A stretch of DNA of 35,257 bases from Hyella patelloides LEGE 07179. Lineage in GTDB: Bacteria > Cyanobacteriota > Cyanobacteriia > Cyanobacteriales > Xenococcaceae. This document shows positions 25,067-33,082 of this stretch, one piece after another. The notes below the pieces were generated by a model that was not told the DNA's origin, searched no databases, and saw only the letters and a program-made list of their open reading frames with translations. The position numbers and the translations under genes are program-made. Position 1 is the first letter of the stretch; each line of letters starts with the position of its first letter. The stretch covers positions 1 through 35,257 of the forward strand of contig NZ_LR213809.1 of assembly GCF_900659865.1 (NCBI RefSeq), written 5' to 3'.

Positions 25067-25747
25067 ATGACTTCTCTCTTTCGTCAGAAAGCTTTATTTT
25101 TAGGACGTAAAAGATTATCTCTCTCTATTTCTCAAATACTATTTTCTGTGGCTAGTGGTGTAGCTAGTGGTTTTATAACAACCATGGTTGTAGCTTTACC
25201 AGTTAATCATCTTGATGCAGTGGTAGAGCATTTGCAAGGAATCATGACAGCATCTGTGCAAGTAGCAGAAAAGCCAAAAATTCAGGTACAGATGACTACT
25301 TGCCAAGTTAATGTTCCAGAAAACGATCAGGCTAATTCAGTATTTTTGTACCAAGAGCAAGGAATTGTCGGAAGATTGGATCGACCTTATCGTCAAAGAT
25401 TTTTAGAAATTACAACATCGGAAGAAGCGAATAATTTGGTGTACTCTCATTCTTACAAGCCAAGCAATTTAGAACAGTGGACTAATTTTTGTAACTCTGA
25501 AACCAGAACCGCATCACAAACACAATTAGGAGAATTAATCTGTACTGTAACTCTCAAGCCTTTTTTAAGTATTTATGCTGGTAAAACGCAATCAGGAGGC
25601 TGTCCCGCTCAGGTTCGGGGTGCAGTAAAGATCACCAACCAGATCATTTTGCATCAAGATGGTATGGATACCTGGGATCGGGGTTTTGATGAGTGGGGTA
25701 ACCAAGTATGGGGTGCTAAAGATCGAGCTTATCAGTTTCGTAGATAG
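25067..25747 (+). CDS. CpcT/CpeT-fold protein with N-terminal membrane or signal segment
   Basis: Residues about 75-226 match the CpcT/CpeT family of phycobilin lyases: PYRQRFLEI, YSHSYKP, then MDTWDRGFDEWGNQVWGAKD near the end, which aligns with the LDRGYDPETNERVWGS block of CpcT. Unlike cytoplasmic CpcT, it has a hydrophobic N-terminal segment (about 19-46) after a basic stretch, and four cysteines in the domain (TTCQV, NFCNS, LICTV, GGCPA), which would suit disulfides in an exported protein. A lyase role on phycobiliproteins therefore seems doubtful; this may be a repurposed ligand-binding barrel. It is divergent from the BT1 transporter gene. Confidence 0.72.
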   Translation: MTSLFRQKALFLGRKRLSLSISQILFSVASGVASGFITTMVVALPVNHLDAVVEHLQGIMTASVQVAEKPKIQVQMTTCQVNVPENDQANSVFLYQEQGIVGRLDRPYRQRFLEITTSEEANNLVYSHSYKPSNLEQWTNFCNSETRTASQTQLGELICTVTLKPFLSIYAGKTQSGGCPAQVRGAVKITNQIILHQDGMDTWDRGFDEWGNQVWGAKDRAYQFRR

Positions 25748-25788
25748 GGATCGATTCATGAATTAACCCGACAATTTTAGACAATAAA

Positions 25789-26232
25789 CTAATTAATTGT
25801 TGCTTGAACTCTAATAAATTCGAGGGGTAAATTATCAGTATCAGCAATAAAAGCTACTTCATAAACACGATCGCCGATCGCTTGTTGAGTAGGTTCTAAC
25901 AATACTTTGAGGGGAAGATCTAAGTTAGGATTATCTGCCATTGCTGCGGTGTATTTGGCTCGAAAATCAGCTAACCAAGAGGGCAAATCGGGGGTAATCT
26001 CTGTAAGATCGAAAGAAAGATGATAATACCCCACATAATGCTCATCGTTAAAAGCATCGGGGGCTGGTTTAGGTTCTGGTATTTGAATAAGCTCGATTCT
26101 ACCGTTTACTCCTGTCATCCAACAGGCTAGAGTATAACCTGTGGTAAAACGTTCATCAACGGTAAAATCCAGTAACTCATAGAATGCGATCGCTCTATGA
26201 ATATTAGCGGTACGAATCGAAGCGTGATGCAT
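25789..26232 (-). CDS. VOC/glyoxalase-like protein
   Basis: A 147-residue vicinal-oxygen-chelate fold protein. It opens HHASIRTANIHRAIAFYELLDF, the usual first VOC module with metal-ligand His and the FY helix, and has a second module ending LPLEFIRVQ. Family members include glyoxalase I, dioxygenases and resistance proteins; the sequence does not identify the substrate. Its start overlaps by one base the stop of the upstream TIGR02652-like gene (TAATG), so the two are co-translated and may act on a shared pathway. Confidence 0.8.
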   Translation of the reverse strand: MHHASIRTANIHRAIAFYELLDFTVDERFTTGYTLACWMTGVNGRIELIQIPEPKPAPDAFNDEHYVGYYHLSFDLTEITPDLPSWLADFRAKYTAAMADNPNLDLPLKVLLEPTQQAIGDRVYEVAFIADTDNLPLEFIRVQATIN

Positions 26233-26738
26233 TATTCAAATAAAAAACGATAGGGGTAATGACGGGGAACTCCAGGCTCTTTATCCAGGGCAAAATTGAT
26301 TACTTCCCAACAAGATTCTTCTTCAGAATCGGGACTAAATGATACGGGTAATCCATACAATCTGGGAGTTTTAACTGTTCCTTCCTCTTGCCAAGGATGA
26401 CTGCGCTCTAGATAAGAACTTACTAAATCTTTGTAACGACTAGCAATAGTTACTTGAGTTGCTCGAAAACCTTCTGTATAAAGCCGATCTAAAGCTTCAT
26501 GAATTTCAAAACGAATCCCGTCAGGATGGGTATGTTGACGATACCATTTGTTATCCCAGCGTCGCCAGCATCTTCCAGAGGGTAAATGCACCAATTCTTC
26601 TGTTTTGGGGTCAGCCTCAAACGCTCCGTGACGGGGACAAAGATAGGTATCCGTCAAAGTCAATGCAGGAATTGTTTGACGACAGTGGGGACAACTGATT
26701 TCTGAACCAAATATAGGATACTGTAAACTGAGATTCAT
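26232..26738 (-). CDS. TIGR02652-like cyanobacterial zinc-ribbon protein
   Basis: A 168-residue protein with an N-terminal CPHC (residues 16-19) and a second LCPRHG motif (about 33-38), consistent with a small zinc ribbon. The remainder is rich in Trp, Arg and Glu, with blocks such as GRCWRRWDNKWYRQHTHPDG and ITFALDKEPG-like text. It resembles the conserved cyanobacterial family TIGR02652, which has no known function as far as I recall. It forms an operon with the VOC protein and is divergent from the carbonic-anhydrase-like gene. Confidence 0.72.
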   Translation of the reverse strand: MNLSLQYPIFGSEISCPHCRQTIPALTLTDTYLCPRHGAFEADPKTEELVHLPSGRCWRRWDNKWYRQHTHPDGIRFEIHEALDRLYTEGFRATQVTIASRYKDLVSSYLERSHPWQEEGTVKTPRLYGLPVSFSPDSEEESCWEVINFALDKEPGVPRHYPYRFLFE

Positions 26739-26833
26739 TTTTAAAAGTGTTTCTTTTAGCTTAATAACTATCGTCCAATATTGTTAGAGATTTAATTAAA
26801 TAATACCGATTATTTACAGACTTTGCGATCGCT

Positions 26834-27376
26834 ATGAACAAATCTTTGATACCTACTACCTCCTTTTGGCAACCTGTAGATGTTTCTCAAGCAGCCTTTA
26901 TCGCTAGTAATGCTGTGGTTATGGGCAGAGTTACGATTCAAGAAGGAGCAAATATCTGGTACAGTGCAGTGGTTAGGGGAGATGTCGAAAAAATTATTAT
27001 TGGTAAATACAGTAATGTTCAAGATGGTGCAATTTTACACGGCGACCCAGGAAAGCCCACTATATTAGAAGATTATGTAACTATTGGTCATCGTGCTGTA
27101 GTCCATTCCGCTCACATTGAAACAGGCTGTTTAATTGGCATTGGTGCGGTGGTTTTAGATGGGGTTAGAGTAGGCGCAGGAAGCATTATCGGCGCAGGAT
27201 GTATTGTAACAAAAGATGTCGAATCGCGATCGCTGATGGTAGGAGTTCCCGCCAGAAAAGTCAGAGCAATTACTGATGAGGGAGTAGCGGAATTAATCGA
27301 ACACGCTCAACGTTACCATAAGCTAGCTTTAGTTCATGCAGGACAGGGACACGATCTCGGATTTGTGTCACAATAA
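26834..27376 (+). CDS. Gamma carbonic anhydrase-like left-handed beta-helix protein
   Basis: A 180-residue hexapeptide-repeat protein of the gamma carbonic anhydrase/PaaY/YrdA group. The zinc-binding histidines are in place: H69 in AILHGD, H86 and H91 in IGHRAVVHSA; R48 and D50 in VVRGD correspond to the conserved trimer contact pair. Hexapeptide turns run from about 20 to 145 and a C-terminal helix follows. It lacks the RbcS-like repeats of CcmM, so it is a stand-alone member; such proteins may act as carbonic anhydrases or as assembly partners. Catalysis is not certain from sequence. Confidence 0.88.
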   Translation: MNKSLIPTTSFWQPVDVSQAAFIASNAVVMGRVTIQEGANIWYSAVVRGDVEKIIIGKYSNVQDGAILHGDPGKPTILEDYVTIGHRAVVHSAHIETGCLIGIGAVVLDGVRVGAGSIIGAGCIVTKDVESRSLMVGVPARKVRAITDEGVAELIEHAQRYHKLALVHAGQGHDLGFVSQ

Positions 27377-27502
27377 AAGACTATAGACCAGATGAAATTA
27401 GGAAGTAATCTAGGGTTATTTCCATGGTAAATTTGGATCGACAAAACATTAAGATTTTGTTATTTTTTAGGATAAATTTAAAAATTGAGAGGAAGAATAA
27501 CT

Positions 27503-27622
27503 ATGGATTTTCGTCTTGTACTCGTTCTTGGACCTTTGGCGATCGCTGCTGGATGGGCTTTATTTAACATTGGTGCTGCTGCTCTGAGACAATTACAAAA
27601 TTATCTGGGTAGAGAAGCCTAA
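27503..27622 (+). CDS. psbY: Photosystem II protein PsbY
   Basis: A 39-residue single-span protein ([20 protein letters not shown] then [19 protein letters not shown]). It matches PsbY in length, in the hydrophobic N-terminal half, and in the NIGAAA-RQLQ--LGREA ending. PsbY sits at the edge of photosystem II near cytochrome b559. GAGAGGAAG about ten bases upstream is a good ribosome binding site. The gene is followed by a strong terminator and stands alone. Confidence 0.93.
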   Translation: MDFRLVLVLGPLAIAAGWALFNIGAAALRQLQNYLGREA

Positions 27623-27672
27623 ACCATAGACCGAAAGTAATTACAAAAAAATTATTTTTAAATAATCATCAG

Positions 27673-27707
27673 CCGATTCTTGCTCACTATAGTAGGAGTC
27701 GGTTTTT
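27673..27707 (+). terminator. Rho-independent terminator after psbY
   Basis: CCGATTCTTGC (27673-27683) pairs with GTAGGAGTCGG (27692-27702) along eleven positions, three of them G-T, across an eight-base loop, followed by TTTTT. It lies 50 bases after the psbY stop. Confidence 0.8.
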
Positions 27708-27815
27708 AAGTTTACTGTGAACATCTGTTAACAAAATCATTGAGAATCAAGATTCTAGAGTTAAGATTCTTGCGTTCTCTTAAAGGTTCATTACTCAGGA
27801 GGAAACAATAAAAAT

Positions 27816-28208
27816 ATGTTTAACACTGTTCTTTTTCCCGTAGATCGCAGTCGAGAAGCCAGAGAAGCAGCAGAGGTAGTTAGTAATATTGTAAAGACTT
27901 ACAACAGCCGTCTAGTTTTACTTTCGGTTGTTGAAGCCAAACCAGATAATGACATGAATTCTGAACCAGAAGTAGCCAAACTGCTTCAAGGAGCAAAAGC
28001 TTTGTTTGGAGAGCAGGGAATTACCGCAGAAATTCTCGAAAAAGAAGGAATTCCCTCTTTTACTATCTGTGATGTGGCTGATGAAATTAATGCGGATTTA
28101 ATTATCATGGGTTCTCGCGGTTTAGGTTTAGCTCAAGAAAATCCCAACGAAAGTGTCGCTCATAGAGCGATCGATCTTGCTCCCTGTCCAGTAATGATTG
28201 TTCCCTAA
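27816..28208 (+). CDS. Universal stress protein, UspA family
   Basis: A 130-residue single Usp domain. It begins FNTVLFPVDRS, the usual first strand with its Asp, and ends IIMGSRGLG...CPVMIVP. ATP-binding members have a GxxGx9G(S/T) loop; here the first glycines are kept (GSRG) but the final G(S/T) is replaced by ES in NESVAHRAID, so nucleotide binding may be weakened. AGGAGG about 12 bases before the ATG is a good ribosome binding site. Role: general stress resilience, not specified further. Confidence 0.88.
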   Translation: MFNTVLFPVDRSREAREAAEVVSNIVKTYNSRLVLLSVVEAKPDNDMNSEPEVAKLLQGAKALFGEQGITAEILEKEGIPSFTICDVADEINADLIIMGSRGLGLAQENPNESVAHRAIDLAPCPVMIVP

Positions 28209-28333
28209 CATTTGTGGCAATTTATACATACAATCTGGACAGTAAAACTAAAGATTTCAAATATTCTTTGGGAATCAAACTAGCTTATGGTTTAATTTCT
28301 GTACTACCTGTTGTCTAGCTATCTGTATTTGGT

Positions 28334-29647
28334 ATGACTAATTCATCACCCCAAAATCCCCCACCTTCATCAGATGAGCAACGAATACGTCTGCAAACTC
28401 GTAATCGAGTTCGTCAAGAAACTATGGATGAATGGATTGCTATTATCGTCGCCTTTGGTACTATTGGAGCAATTCTTTTCTGGTCTTTAGGTTTTAGAGA
28501 ACATAGTTTTTTATCTACTCGGTGGAATAAAATTTTTGCTCGTTCAGGAGATATCTTAGAAAATGATCAAAATATAGATAGGGAAGTATTTACAACAGCA
28601 GACAATTTAGAAACTACAGATACTCAGTTAAGAACTTTTGAGGAAGAAACCTTTGCTTTATCACCACCATCTTTTTTTAGTGACGCTCTCTATAGCGCAG
28701 AAAGTAGTGCTGATAACCAAGGACTGAAAAATTCTTTAATTGTTGCTGTGCCTTTAATTGGTGCTACTAGACCAGAAATAACTAGACCAGAAACTACTCC
28801 ACCAGAAACTACTCCACCAGAAACTACTCCACCAGAAATAACTAGACCAGAAATAACTAGACCAGAAACTACTCCACCAGAAACCGAGCCAGAAGCTACC
28901 GCTCCAGAAACCACTGCTCCAGAAACTACTCCACCAGAAACCGAGCCAGAAGCTACCGCTCCAGAAACCACTGCTCCAGAAACTACTCCACCAAAAACCG
29001 AGCCAGAAGCTACTACACCAGAAACTACTCCACCAGAAACCGAAACGGTAGTTTCTTTTACAGACGTAACAGATACACATTGGGCGTATCCATTCATTCA
29101 AGAATTAGGAGAACAGCAATTAGTTGCAGCCACCTCAGACAACAATTTTGAACCCGATGATTTAATTACTAGAGCGGGAATGGCAACTTTAATCAGTCAA
29201 GCCTTCGATCGACAACAAACTATAGACAGCAAAGATTTCCAAGATATCGATGATGGTAATGTTATTGCCGAAGATATTGATAAAGCCGTAGGAATTGGTT
29301 TTATGAAAGGCTATTCTGATGACGAATTTCGTCCCGCAGTAAATATTACCCGATATCAGGTATTAGTTGCTTTAGCTACTGGTTTAGGATTAGAACCATC
29401 TGGCGATCCTTTATTTATTCTACGAGACTTTAGCGATCGCGATCGAATACCTAAATGGGCAATCAGCCAAGTAGCTGCTGCTACCGAAGCGGGTTTAGTA
29501 GTTAATCGTCCTGATTTTGATTTACAGTCTCTCAACCCTCAAGAACCAGCAACCCGCGCTGAAGTTGCAGCGATGATTTATCAGACTTTGGAGCAAATGG
29601 ATCGAGTAGAGGGAATAGATTCTTCTTATATTGTGCCAAATCCATAA
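28334..29647 (+). CDS. SLH-domain protein with membrane helix and Thr/Pro/Glu spacer
   Basis: A 437-residue envelope protein. A cytoplasmic Asn/Pro/Arg-rich head (1-33) leads to one membrane helix (about 34-53), a soluble segment, a low-complexity spacer of repeated PETT/PEIT/PEAT units (about 145-238), then three SLH modules: FTDVTDTHWAYPFIQ with ITRAGMATLI, FQDIDDGNVIAEDIDKA with ITRYQVLVAL, and FSDRDRIPKWAISQV with ATRAEVAAMI. SLH modules bind peptidoglycan-linked polymer, so the protein may tie the plasma membrane to the cell wall, with the Thr/Pro/Glu segment as a stiff periplasmic spacer. It lacks the porin barrel of the better-known cyanobacterial SLH porins. Confidence 0.87.
   Translation: MTNSSPQNPPPSSDEQRIRLQTRNRVRQETMDEWIAIIVAFGTIGAILFWSLGFREHSFLSTRWNKIFARSGDILENDQNIDREVFTTADNLETTDTQLRTFEEETFALSPPSFFSDALYSAESSADNQGLKNSLIVAVPLIGATRPEITRPETTPPETTPPETTPPEITRPEITRPETTPPETEPEATAPETTAPETTPPETEPEATAPETTAPETTPPKTEPEATTPETTPPETETVVSFTDVTDTHWAYPFIQELGEQQLVAATSDNNFEPDDLITRAGMATLISQAFDRQQTIDSKDFQDIDDGNVIAEDIDKAVGIGFMKGYSDDEFRPAVNITRYQVLVALATGLGLEPSGDPLFILRDFSDRDRIPKWAISQVAAATEAGLVVNRPDFDLQSLNPQEPATRAEVAAMIYQTLEQMDRVEGIDSSYIVPNP
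28765..29046 (+). repeat. Tandem Thr/Pro/Glu-coding repeat
   Basis: Twelve-base units close to CCAGAAACTACT run through the stretch, and a larger 57-base unit (PETTPPETEPEATAPETTA) occurs twice in succession, then once in degenerate form. Such arrays expand and contract by slippage, so spacer length probably varies between strains. Confidence 0.88.
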
Positions 29648-29728
29648 ATTCATAAATTAAGAAATAAGAAGTAAGGAGTGAGTATTATTTCATTCCTTAG
29701 CCCTTATCCTTCATCCTTCATCCTTTAT

Positions 29729-30280
29729 CTATCCTTCTTTTGGTGGTGCTTTGCGAATTTCTGAATAGAAGGAGGTATTAGTAATTCCTGTAGAATTTTT
29801 AATCACAGTAGTACGTAATCTTAGATTATTGCTAGCAAACCAGATGCGTTCTTCTACACCAATTTCTTCTGTCTCTATGGTTAAAGTCAAAGCCTCATCT
29901 TGACCAATAACATAAATACCAGAAGCTTTTGCGACAGCCTTGGGAGTTACATTAGTTAATAATTTCCCTGTAGTAGTATCATCACCATCAGAAACAAAAA
30001 CGATCAAAGAAGAACCTTGCTGTTTAGGTTTTCCCCAGTCTACAGAAGTATCCCAACTGTATGATAAACCGCCTAAACTTTGTTTAGGGTCAATGCGATA
30101 TTGTTGACAAAGTTGAGTAATTTTGGAGTCTTCAGGAGGAATCGTCGCAATATTTAAGTCTGCTTTGCCACTTTCGGTTTTTTCGCCACCTAAGCTGTAA
30201 TTAGTGCGTTGGCTAAACCAGTTACCCGAACAAAGATTTAAAAAAGTTTTGATATCCATCTGGGTTGCAGTTTCAGTCAT
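29729..30280 (-). CDS. CpcS/CpeS-family phycobiliprotein lyase
   Basis: A lyase that attaches phycobilin to the Cys-84-type position of phycobiliprotein subunits. The N-terminal MDIKTFLNLCSGNWFSQRTNYSL and the later RIWFASNNLRLRTTV and SFYSEIRK blocks are typical of the CpcS/CpeS/CpcU lipocalin-like family. I chose the ATG at 30280 (MTETATQMDIKTF, 183 residues); a TTG at 30304 would add eight residues. CpcS and CpcU are paralogues that can work as a pair and cannot be told apart here. No phycobiliprotein genes lie in the window. Confidence 0.87.
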   Translation of the reverse strand: MTETATQMDIKTFLNLCSGNWFSQRTNYSLGGEKTESGKADLNIATIPPEDSKITQLCQQYRIDPKQSLGGLSYSWDTSVDWGKPKQQGSSLIVFVSDGDDTTTGKLLTNVTPKAVAKASGIYVIGQDEALTLTIETEEIGVEERIWFASNNLRLRTTVIKNSTGITNTSFYSEIRKAPPKEG

Positions 30281-30420
30281 AGTAGTATCTATTTTTCTGA
30301 GCAATAATTTTGATTAAACAAAAAGACTCTGTTGTCTACTGAAAAATTGTATAGAATTATAGACGCTATGTATACAATGCTGTGGCTGTAGGATAATTCC
30401 CCTTTATTATTATTTATTCA

Positions 30421-30993
30421 ATGATCTATCAAGAAAAAACTAGAGATTTAGTCGCCGAATACATTTCTTTATCATTAGCGATTAGCAAGCTTATAGAAAA
30501 GCAAGAAAAAGATTGGGGATGTTTTCAAGTCAAAAAAGAAGGAGATTTTTCTTCTTTATATATTCCTAGTTTACCTAGTTTTAAGCTTTATCAAAACCCT
30601 AAAAGTTTAATTTATCGAGGCTATTGGCGACAAGCTAATGAACTTCCAATTCCGACGGACACAAAAAGTTTTCCTCCTGATTTCTGGATTAAGAAAAAAC
30701 AAAAAAAAGTTAGAATTACTCAAGGTGCAGAATCAAAAAAAGTGGAAGATAGAGAACAAGAATTAATTTATGAATTCAAATCTGAGACAAAAGATAAGCC
30801 ACTTAAAAAAGTAATAACAGTAGATAAAAAACAACGTATTTATGAAATTGTTTATCGTTACAATTCTATTTTAGAAATTAGGGTTGTCAATCAATTAGTT
30901 GCTAATTTTTTAAAAGAAAAAATTATCGCGAGTATCGTTGCTGTTCCTGAAGGAGAAATATTTCCTTTAGTTTTAGTAAGTAATCCTGAATAA
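30421..30993 (+). CDS. Conserved-looking protein of unknown function
   Basis: A 190-residue soluble protein without signal peptide or membrane helix. It is rich in Lys and Glu, with a central charged stretch (WIKKKQKKVRITQGAESKK, then VEDREQELIYEF) and a C-terminal alternation of hydrophobic residues (YEIVYRYNSILEIRVVNQLV) that suggests beta strands. I do not recognise a family. The gene is divergent from cpcS. A promoter would lie in the 116 bases between them. Confidence 0.65.
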   Translation: MIYQEKTRDLVAEYISLSLAISKLIEKQEKDWGCFQVKKEGDFSSLYIPSLPSFKLYQNPKSLIYRGYWRQANELPIPTDTKSFPPDFWIKKKQKKVRITQGAESKKVEDREQELIYEFKSETKDKPLKKVITVDKKQRIYEIVYRYNSILEIRVVNQLVANFLKEKIIASIVAVPEGEIFPLVLVSNPE

Positions 30994-31072
30994 TTCTGAA
31001 TGAAAATATCTCTAATCTCATATGGTAATCAGCAAAAGATTAGTTTCATGTTGTTAGCAAAACCCCAAAATC

Positions 31073-31107
31073 TTGTAGGGACGTTTCAAAAAAACGCCTC
31101 TCTACAA
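31073..31107. repeat. TTGTAG...CTACAA hairpin between convergent genes
   Basis: TTGTAG (31073-31078) pairs with CTACAA (31102-31107), with ACGTTT and AAACG inside extending the stem with mismatches. It lies between two convergent genes and could end both transcripts, but it also matches the common cyanobacterial TTGTAGGGGCG-type dispersed repeat. Confidence 0.5.
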
Positions 31108-31130
31108 TTCTGATAATTATGTTAACGAAC

Positions 31131-32885
31131 CTAGCCGTTAATATCGGGCAAAATAAAGTTAGAAGTACCATCGTTAGCAGCACTATAAACGATCGCCGAA
31201 TCTAAAGCAGAAATCACACCATCACTATTAACATCAGCCACCAATAAAGGATCGATACCCTCATAGGCTTGAAACTCAGTGATTAAACCTGCTGCTGCAC
31301 GAGAAATTCCGTAAGCATCCGCGTTAGTGTAAGCACCATCATTATCAACATCTCCTAAATTTTCAATGCGACCAAAAACCACATAAGCTTCCCCTGCATC
31401 ACGGATTGCATCGGACTGACCCACTGGAAAATTATTAGCTTGAGGCGCACCAACTAAAAGATCGTCAAGACCATCACCATTAACATCTCCTAGATTGCTA
31501 ACAGATTCTCCAGAGCGATCGGCAATTGTTAAGTCTTGACTACCAGTAATTCCATCAATAGCAAAGCCTTGATTAATATTGAGGTCGGCTAAATTGAGAG
31601 TGGGAGCAAAAGCTTCTCCTGATTCTTGACCAAAAACAACATAGCTAGTTCCTCGATTATTTCCAGTACCAACAGCACTAACTACGAAATCATCTACGCC
31701 ATCATTATTCATGTCTCCCGCAGCAGAGATCGAAGTACCTAATTGATCGTCAACTCCAACACCATTGACAGTAAACCCATTGCTACCATCAAGACTAGAC
31801 AGAGACAAAGAGGTTTCTGGAAAGCCGTTTTCTGTCCCAAAAACAACATATCCTTGTCCTGCATTGTCATTGCCTACATCAGCAACAGGTGCGCCAATAC
31901 CAATATCATTTCTACCATCACCATTGACATCTCCTAGGGCTGATATTGAAGCTCCAGAAGAATCTCCCGCAGCAACCCCATCAATAGTAATACCATTAGA
32001 ACCCAAATTAGCAAGATCGAGTTCACCAGCAGCAAATCCTCCAGCTTGACCGAAGACAACATAAGTTGTTCCTGCATTCTCTCCTGCATTGGGATCGGCA
32101 CGGTTAGCACCAATCAAGAGATCGTCTACGCCATCACCATTAAGATCTCCTGCGCTACTAACGGAGAATCCTGAAAAATCGTCAGGGCTAATTCCATTAA
32201 TGACCAAGCCATTAGTACCATCTAAAGTAGTTAAGTCTATATTTTCGGTAAATCCTCCCCCATCTCTACCAAAAATCACATAGCTTGCTCCAGCATCTTC
32301 AATGCCATTAGCATCAACAAAGTTAGCACCGATTACGACATCAGCAATGCCATCACCATTTAAGTCCCCTGCATCGCTAACTGCACCACCAAGGCGATCT
32401 CCTTCGCTAATCCCGTTCACTATAAAGCCGTTTGTGCCATCTAAAGCGTTTAAATCGACTCCACTACCAATAGAAGGGTTACCAAAAACAACGTAGCTAC
32501 TTCCTCGGTTATTAGCAGTACCGTCAGCACCGATAATCAGATCGTCAGTACCATCACCATTAATATCCCCTGCATTACTTACAGCGTCTCCTAAGCGTTG
32601 TTGATCGCTAATACCATTGATGTTAAAGCCACTACTTTCATCAAGGTCTGAAACTGCAACACGACTGGCAAAATCTTCGTTGCTACCAAAAATTATTGAG
32701 ACTTGTCCTTCATTGTTGCTACCAGTAATATCTACGTCTCTAGCACCGACTAGAATATCTGCAAGACCATCCCCATTAATATCTCCTGCACTACTCACAG
32801 CGTCTCCTAAACGCCCATCTGGAGATACACCCTGAATAAGAAAACCGTTACGTCCGTTTAATACGGATACATTGATATTAGTCAT
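31131..32885 (-). CDS. Seven-repeat FG-GAP (integrin-like) protein with dockerin-like tail
   Basis: A 584-residue acidic protein with seven FG-GAP repeats of about 65-75 residues, each with an L-G-AVS-AGDINGDG-DD-LIGA calcium loop and a SYVVFG strand, enough for one seven-bladed integrin-alpha-like propeller. Two further calcium-type loops follow at the C-terminus (GDVDNDGAYTNADAYGI and ADVNSDGVISALDSAIV), the pattern of a type I dockerin pair. There is no N-terminal signal peptide (MTNINVSVLNG), so secretion by a type I system, or an internal location, should be considered. Adhesion or surface binding is inferred from the fold. Cohesin domains are not in the window. Confidence 0.85.
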   Translation of the reverse strand: MTNINVSVLNGRNGFLIQGVSPDGRLGDAVSSAGDINGDGLADILVGARDVDITGSNNEGQVSIIFGSNEDFASRVAVSDLDESSGFNINGISDQQRLGDAVSNAGDINGDGTDDLIIGADGTANNRGSSYVVFGNPSIGSGVDLNALDGTNGFIVNGISEGDRLGGAVSDAGDLNGDGIADVVIGANFVDANGIEDAGASYVIFGRDGGGFTENIDLTTLDGTNGLVINGISPDDFSGFSVSSAGDLNGDGVDDLLIGANRADPNAGENAGTTYVVFGQAGGFAAGELDLANLGSNGITIDGVAAGDSSGASISALGDVNGDGRNDIGIGAPVADVGNDNAGQGYVVFGTENGFPETSLSLSSLDGSNGFTVNGVGVDDQLGTSISAAGDMNNDGVDDFVVSAVGTGNNRGTSYVVFGQESGEAFAPTLNLADLNINQGFAIDGITGSQDLTIADRSGESVSNLGDVNGDGLDDLLVGAPQANNFPVGQSDAIRDAGEAYVVFGRIENLGDVDNDGAYTNADAYGISRAAAGLITEFQAYEGIDPLLVADVNSDGVISALDSAIVYSAANDGTSNFILPDING

Positions 32886-33082
32886 AGTTTTGACAATGCT
32901 AGTTTAGTTAATAAAAAAAAATTTAGTTTGATATTAAGTCCCAATAGTAAATTAACTGAAATTTTCTGTTTCGTCAGCATGGTTATTCTGAGCTATTCTA
33001 GCTTTACAAAGTTCCAAATATTTTTTAAAGAGATATTTTGTGAATTTTAATTTTAATTTTATTGGTAAATTGGGATCGCGTA

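Noticed and set aside
28690-29101. Two long minus-strand ORFs opposite the SLH gene, one Val/Ser/Gly-rich and one Trp/Ser/Phe-rich
   Set aside because: They are mirror readings of the plus-strand Thr/Pro/Glu repeat; the periodic DNA keeps several frames open.
31743-32835. Several plus-strand ORFs rich in Pro and Ser opposite the FG-GAP gene
   Set aside because: They are shadows of the repetitive calcium-loop codons on the coding strand and have no family signature.
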